A stretch of 64,000 nt of DNA from the NCBI RefSeq assembly GCF_900102215.1, contig NZ_FNBG01000006.1:62001-126000 (forward strand), read 5' to 3'. Shown here piece after piece: positions 61,542 to 64,000 of the stretch. Under the pieces are notes generated by a model. The model made no database searches and was not told the DNA's origin. It was given only the letters and a program-made list of their open reading frames with translations. Position 1 is the first letter of the stretch. The number at the start of each line of letters is the position of its first letter. The position numbers and the translations under genes were made by a program. Origin of the DNA: Fontibacillus panacisegetis. GTDB taxonomy: Bacteria; Bacillota; Bacilli; Paenibacillales; Paenibacillaceae.

Positions 61542-62192
61542 TTATGTTAATCGTATATCTACATCTCCAACAACATAAGAGATGATAATTTTCACTTTTT
61601 GATCGCGGTTATCATAGTTTGGTGACTTCCAGTACAATTTGTTCAGCATGCCCGTCTCCCGATTAGGCTCAAACTCAATTTGCCCAAACATGACAAAAGC
61701 TTCGATCTCTACCCCATAGTCTTCCGGCACAACAAGGTCAATGTCCCCAACAATTCCTTGGAACATCAGAACGTTACTTGAATCCTCTACTATGGCGAGA
61801 GATAAATCGATATCGAGTTCCCCAAAAATATGCCACATACTAGTATTTCTCAGGCTCCATGGATCGAGATCCCAATGAATGCTGGACGTAATATTTTGTC
61901 TTTGCGTATAGTTGCCATCAGATTGTGTCTTTCTAATCTTTGCGTAATAAAATCCTAACGATATCATTAAGATCGCCACTACAAGCATAAAATGCTCTAG
62001 CAAAATCAAACCGCCACCGACAGCAAGTAAGGTGTAACCTGTCCTGACCTCTTCACCATTACGAATTTTATAAATACCGTAGGCGATAATAACAAGGGCG
62101 ACGATGGTAATAAAGCTCAGCCATTTACCGAATATTAATAAAATTCCAAGTCCAATAAGACCGATGGCCAAGAACCTTTTTCGTCTATCCAT
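61542..62192 (-). CDS. liaF: LiaF-like membrane protein
   Basis: 216 residues. Four short hydrophobic segments in the first ~95 residues (LIGLGILLIFGKWLSFITIVALVIIAYGIYKI and others) are followed by a soluble beta-helical domain with DIDLSLAIVEDSSNVLMFQGIVGDIDLVVPEDYGVEIEAFVMFGQIEF, the LiaF C-terminal/DUF2154 hallmark. In Bacillus LiaF inhibits LiaS in the absence of stress. Gap to liaS is 13 nt. Confidence 0.88.
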   Translation of the reverse strand: MDRRKRFLAIGLIGLGILLIFGKWLSFITIVALVIIAYGIYKIRNGEEVRTGYTLLAVGGGLILLEHFMLVVAILMISLGFYYAKIRKTQSDGNYTQRQNITSSIHWDLDPWSLRNTSMWHIFGELDIDLSLAIVEDSSNVLMFQGIVGDIDLVVPEDYGVEIEAFVMFGQIEFEPNRETGMLNKLYWKSPNYDNRDQKVKIIISYVVGDVDIRLT

Positions 62193-62307
62193 GTCGCACC
62201 CCCTTACAGGTTCATATAATTGGAAAAGCCATAGCGATATGATAACTCATATCGCATGGCTTTACTATTGCCTAGCATACCACAATGTCTCTTCGACGTG
62301 TATCGAT

Positions 62308-63012
62308 TTATTCAGCGTTTTCTTCTTGTTTAGCTGCTGAAGGATTAAGCTTAGCTTTAAGTGCTTCAAGCTGAGCGTCCACTTTCAATTGTTTTTCTGC
62401 ATCAGCAGGGTTTACATATGAGGAGGTTGCTGATCCACGGTACAGAACTCCAGAAACCTCAGCTTCAGCTTCAAGCTGCATGATTTTCTCTTCCATACGG
62501 TGGAAGCCCAACGATGCATTACCGCTTTCGATGGTATGAATGCTGCTCACTTGTGACATTTGCTTTCTTGCTTTAGCCATTTGGGCACGACTCACGAGCT
62601 CATTACGTTTGTTGCGCAGCTTGTAGAACTCATCTTTCATTTCATGAAGCTGAGCCTTCAATTCACTTGCCTGCGCTTCAGCTTGAGTGTGCAAATCAGT
62701 AAATTCCACGATTTTTTGATCATAATGAATTTTTTCCTCAAGCAGCTTGCGTGTTGCTTCCTCTTGACCGTTTCTCAGAGCAACCTCAGCCTGTGCTTCT
62801 CTTTGTGTGGAGATGCGGATAGCTTCATCCAAACGTTGTTTCATTCTACGTTCATTTGCCATTTGTTTGGCTACAGTCACCTCAGCGTCACGGATTTCAG
62901 CCTCCATATCGCGCAGGTATTGATTTAGCATAACTATCGGATCTTCCACCTTATCGAGCAAATCATTTACAGACGCTTTTGTAATATCCTTAATTCTTTT
63001 AAATACTCCCAT
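62308..63012 (-). CDS. PspA/LiaH phage-shock protein
   Basis: 234-residue coiled-coil protein of the PspA/IM30/LiaH (ESCRT-III-like) family that polymerises on stressed membranes. The opening [40 protein letters not shown] is diagnostic. Long heptads run through ~25-185, and [34 protein letters not shown] is conserved. It lies between liaF and the PspC-domain gene; the 115-bp gap to liaF may hold an internal end or promoter. Confidence 0.95.
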   Translation of the reverse strand: MGVFKRIKDITKASVNDLLDKVEDPIVMLNQYLRDMEAEIRDAEVTVAKQMANERRMKQRLDEAIRISTQREAQAEVALRNGQEEATRKLLEEKIHYDQKIVEFTDLHTQAEAQASELKAQLHEMKDEFYKLRNKRNELVSRAQMAKARKQMSQVSSIHTIESGNASLGFHRMEEKIMQLEAEAEVSGVLYRGSATSSYVNPADAEKQLKVDAQLEALKAKLNPSAAKQEENAE

Positions 63013-63015
63013 TGT

Positions 63016-63522
63016 TTACACTTCCCCCTTCTCATATTTAGCGAGCTTTTGACGAAGCTCCTCAAGTTCTTTTTTCATTGCTTTTTTCTCAATATCTTGC
63101 ATCATAGAATCCAGATTTGATGATTCTCCCGAAGCGAATTCCGCATTTTTTTGTGGCCCGTTATGTGGTCCGTTATATTGCTGCGAACCTCCAGGATACG
63201 AATTCCCTCCGAACGGCGGTTGCTCGTTGAATCCTTGAGGACCACGCTGTGATCCAGGTCCGGCTCCGAAACCATAGTTGTTGCCACCTTGACAACCTCT
63301 TTGCCAGCCACCATTATGATAAGGATCAAACGGCTGGTACGGTTCCTTAGAAATTACCAGTGCGGCAATCAAATATATAAATATTGTTGTCCCGCCCGTA
63401 AAAGGAATGCTGACCAATGTTAAAATACGCAGCGCTGTAGTACTGATCCCAAAATATTCACCCAGTCCGCCAAGCAATCCGCTAACCCATCTATCTCGTC
63501 TTGAGCGGTATAAATTAGCCAT
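63016..63522 (-). CDS. PspC domain protein with Gly/Asn-rich linker
   Basis: 168 residues. The N-terminal PspC domain (RSRRDRWVSGLLGGLGEYFGISTTALRILTLVSIPF) and a membrane helix (~40-58) are followed by a low-complexity Gly/Pro/Asn/Gln stretch (~65-130) and a C-terminal coiled coil (MMQDIEKKAMKKELEELRQKLAKYEKG). It likely tethers PspA/LiaH to the membrane. It sits 3 nt before the PspA start, a clear operon. Confidence 0.9.
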   Translation of the reverse strand: MANLYRSRRDRWVSGLLGGLGEYFGISTTALRILTLVSIPFTGGTTIFIYLIAALVISKEPYQPFDPYHNGGWQRGCQGGNNYGFGAGPGSQRGPQGFNEQPPFGGNSYPGGSQQYNGPHNGPQKNAEFASGESSNLDSMMQDIEKKAMKKELEELRQKLAKYEKGEV

Positions 63523-63527
63523 TCTTG

Positions 63528-64000
63528 TTACTCCTCCCCTCGTGATTTCAGCTTCTGCTTCAACCGGGAGAGCTCCTCTTCCAGAGTAGATTGGATAACC
63601 GATCCCGCCTGATTGGCGAAATCCTGACCCGCTTTACGTATGTCCCGGAGACTGCGAGCCTCCCATTCCATATCGGATACCCGATCCTCCAGGCGGTTGA
63701 ACATCTTAGGTACATCCTGCATGCCATAGTCACTCATCCGTTTGTTCATACGCTGTTGAAGACGAAGCGTCTCCATTCTTGCGTAATAGTATTGTCGTTT
63801 ACTGTAAACGACCTGATACTCGGTCTTGAGCTCATGCAGCTGATTCTCCAGCTCCTGTAGTGATTCCAGACTTTGTGAATATAACGAGGAATACTGTTCG
63901 ATTTTTTCTTCGTACAGCATTTTTTCTTGCAAAGCCAGCTTAGTGAGATGTTCTTCTCCTGCTTTCAGTGCCAGCAAAGCCTGTTCCTCACGTTTATCGC
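63528..64000 (-). CDS. Second PspA-family coiled-coil protein, truncated by window edge
   Basis: The frame is open to the window end on the minus strand and reads DKREEQALLALKAGEEHLTKLAL, a PspA-like amphipathic repeat. At least 156 residues are present and the N-terminus lies outside. The C-terminal part (MFNRLEDRVSDMEWEARSLRDIRKAGQDF) aligns in pattern with the end of the PspA at 62308 but is clearly a diverged paralogue. Gap to the PspC gene is 5 nt, so it is an earlier member of the same operon. Confidence 0.85.
   Translation of the reverse strand, partial: DKREEQALLALKAGEEHLTKLALQEKMLYEEKIEQYSSLYSQSLESLQELENQLHELKTEYQVVYSKRQYYYARMETLRLQQRMNKRMSDYGMQDVPKMFNRLEDRVSDMEWEARSLRDIRKAGQDFANQAGSVIQSTLEEELSRLKQKLKSRGEE

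Noticed and set aside
1-64000. CRISPR arrays, tRNA or rRNA genes, prophage, intact insertion sequence
   Set aside because: No direct-repeat/spacer pattern, no cloverleaf or rRNA signatures, no transposase or phage structural genes were seen. The T-box leader mimics tRNA-pairing sequence but is a regulatory RNA.

Overview
The window reads as chromosomal DNA of a spore-forming low-to-mid-GC Firmicute, most probably Paenibacillus or a close relative. Support: alpha/beta-type SASP and SspI genes, YlbJ, YunB, LytH, a gerB-gerA-gerC tricistron, a YjcZ-like peptide, YycC, a Cthe_2314-type HEPN protein, AGGAGG-type ribosome sites with frequent TTG/GTG starts, an S-box and a T-box leader. It is mostly housekeeping core genome. 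I see no prophage, CRISPR array, rRNA, tRNA or intact insertion sequence. The only mobile-like DNA is three copies of a short interspersed repeat.

Layout. 1-5.8 kb: end of mqnE, a doubly deleted NDH-2 remnant, a DUF1450 gene divergent from a NifU-like gene, an SDR, and metNIQ behind a SAM-I riboswitch. 6.1-13.2 kb: HEPN protein plus membrane peptide, ctaA, thioredoxin-like protein, DUF2515 protein converging on MurJ, DUF456, HAD phosphatase. 13.4-17.1 kb: mntABCD with an MntR-type operator. 17.2-25.9 kb: class B PBP, a CvpA-like/transglutaminase protein, MFS pump, TOPRIM protein, sco and ctaB, trpS with a T-box. 26.3-32.6 kb: aldose epimerase, SASP, an unknown gene with a palindromic leader, repeat copy 1, pepF, yycC, DUF2225, truncated globin, a 31-residue membrane peptide. 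32.8-40.3 kb: ylbJ, NAD kinase, S41 protease, yutD-lipA-lytH-yunB (B. subtilis-like synteny) interrupted by repeat copy 2. 40.4-47.8 kb: chemoreceptor, HAD phosphatase, and a five-gene NAD salvage operon. 47.9-55.9 kb: repeat copy 3, serine hydrolase, rRNA methylase, KtrA, sspI, prfC, zwf, YwmB-like. 56-64 kb: ger operon and a lia/psp envelope-stress locus running off the window.

How genes cooperate. The NAD operon encodes an NrtR-like Nudix protein, nicotinamidase, NAPRTase, NaMN adenylyltransferase and NAD synthetase, a complete nicotinamide-to-NAD route, with NAD kinase elsewhere in the window. CtaA, CtaB and Sco serve cytochrome oxidase maturation. MetNIQ and MntABCD are nutrient importers whose sequence-visible switches (SAM-I, MntR box) identify their substrates.

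Most unusual signals: (1) a 600-bp run of about 16 back-to-back inverted repeats inside the 3' half of the DUF2515 gene and across its convergent junction with murJ, where both stops share CTAG; (2) a ~300-400 bp MITE-like repeat in three copies; (3) small genes too short for routine calling (yycC, a 39-residue YjcZ-like peptide, a 31-residue membrane peptide); (4) phased 11-bp repeats upstream of zwf; (5) palindromes at the NAD operon promoter and in the leader of an unknown gene. All calls come from reading the sequence and family knowledge; no database search was run.
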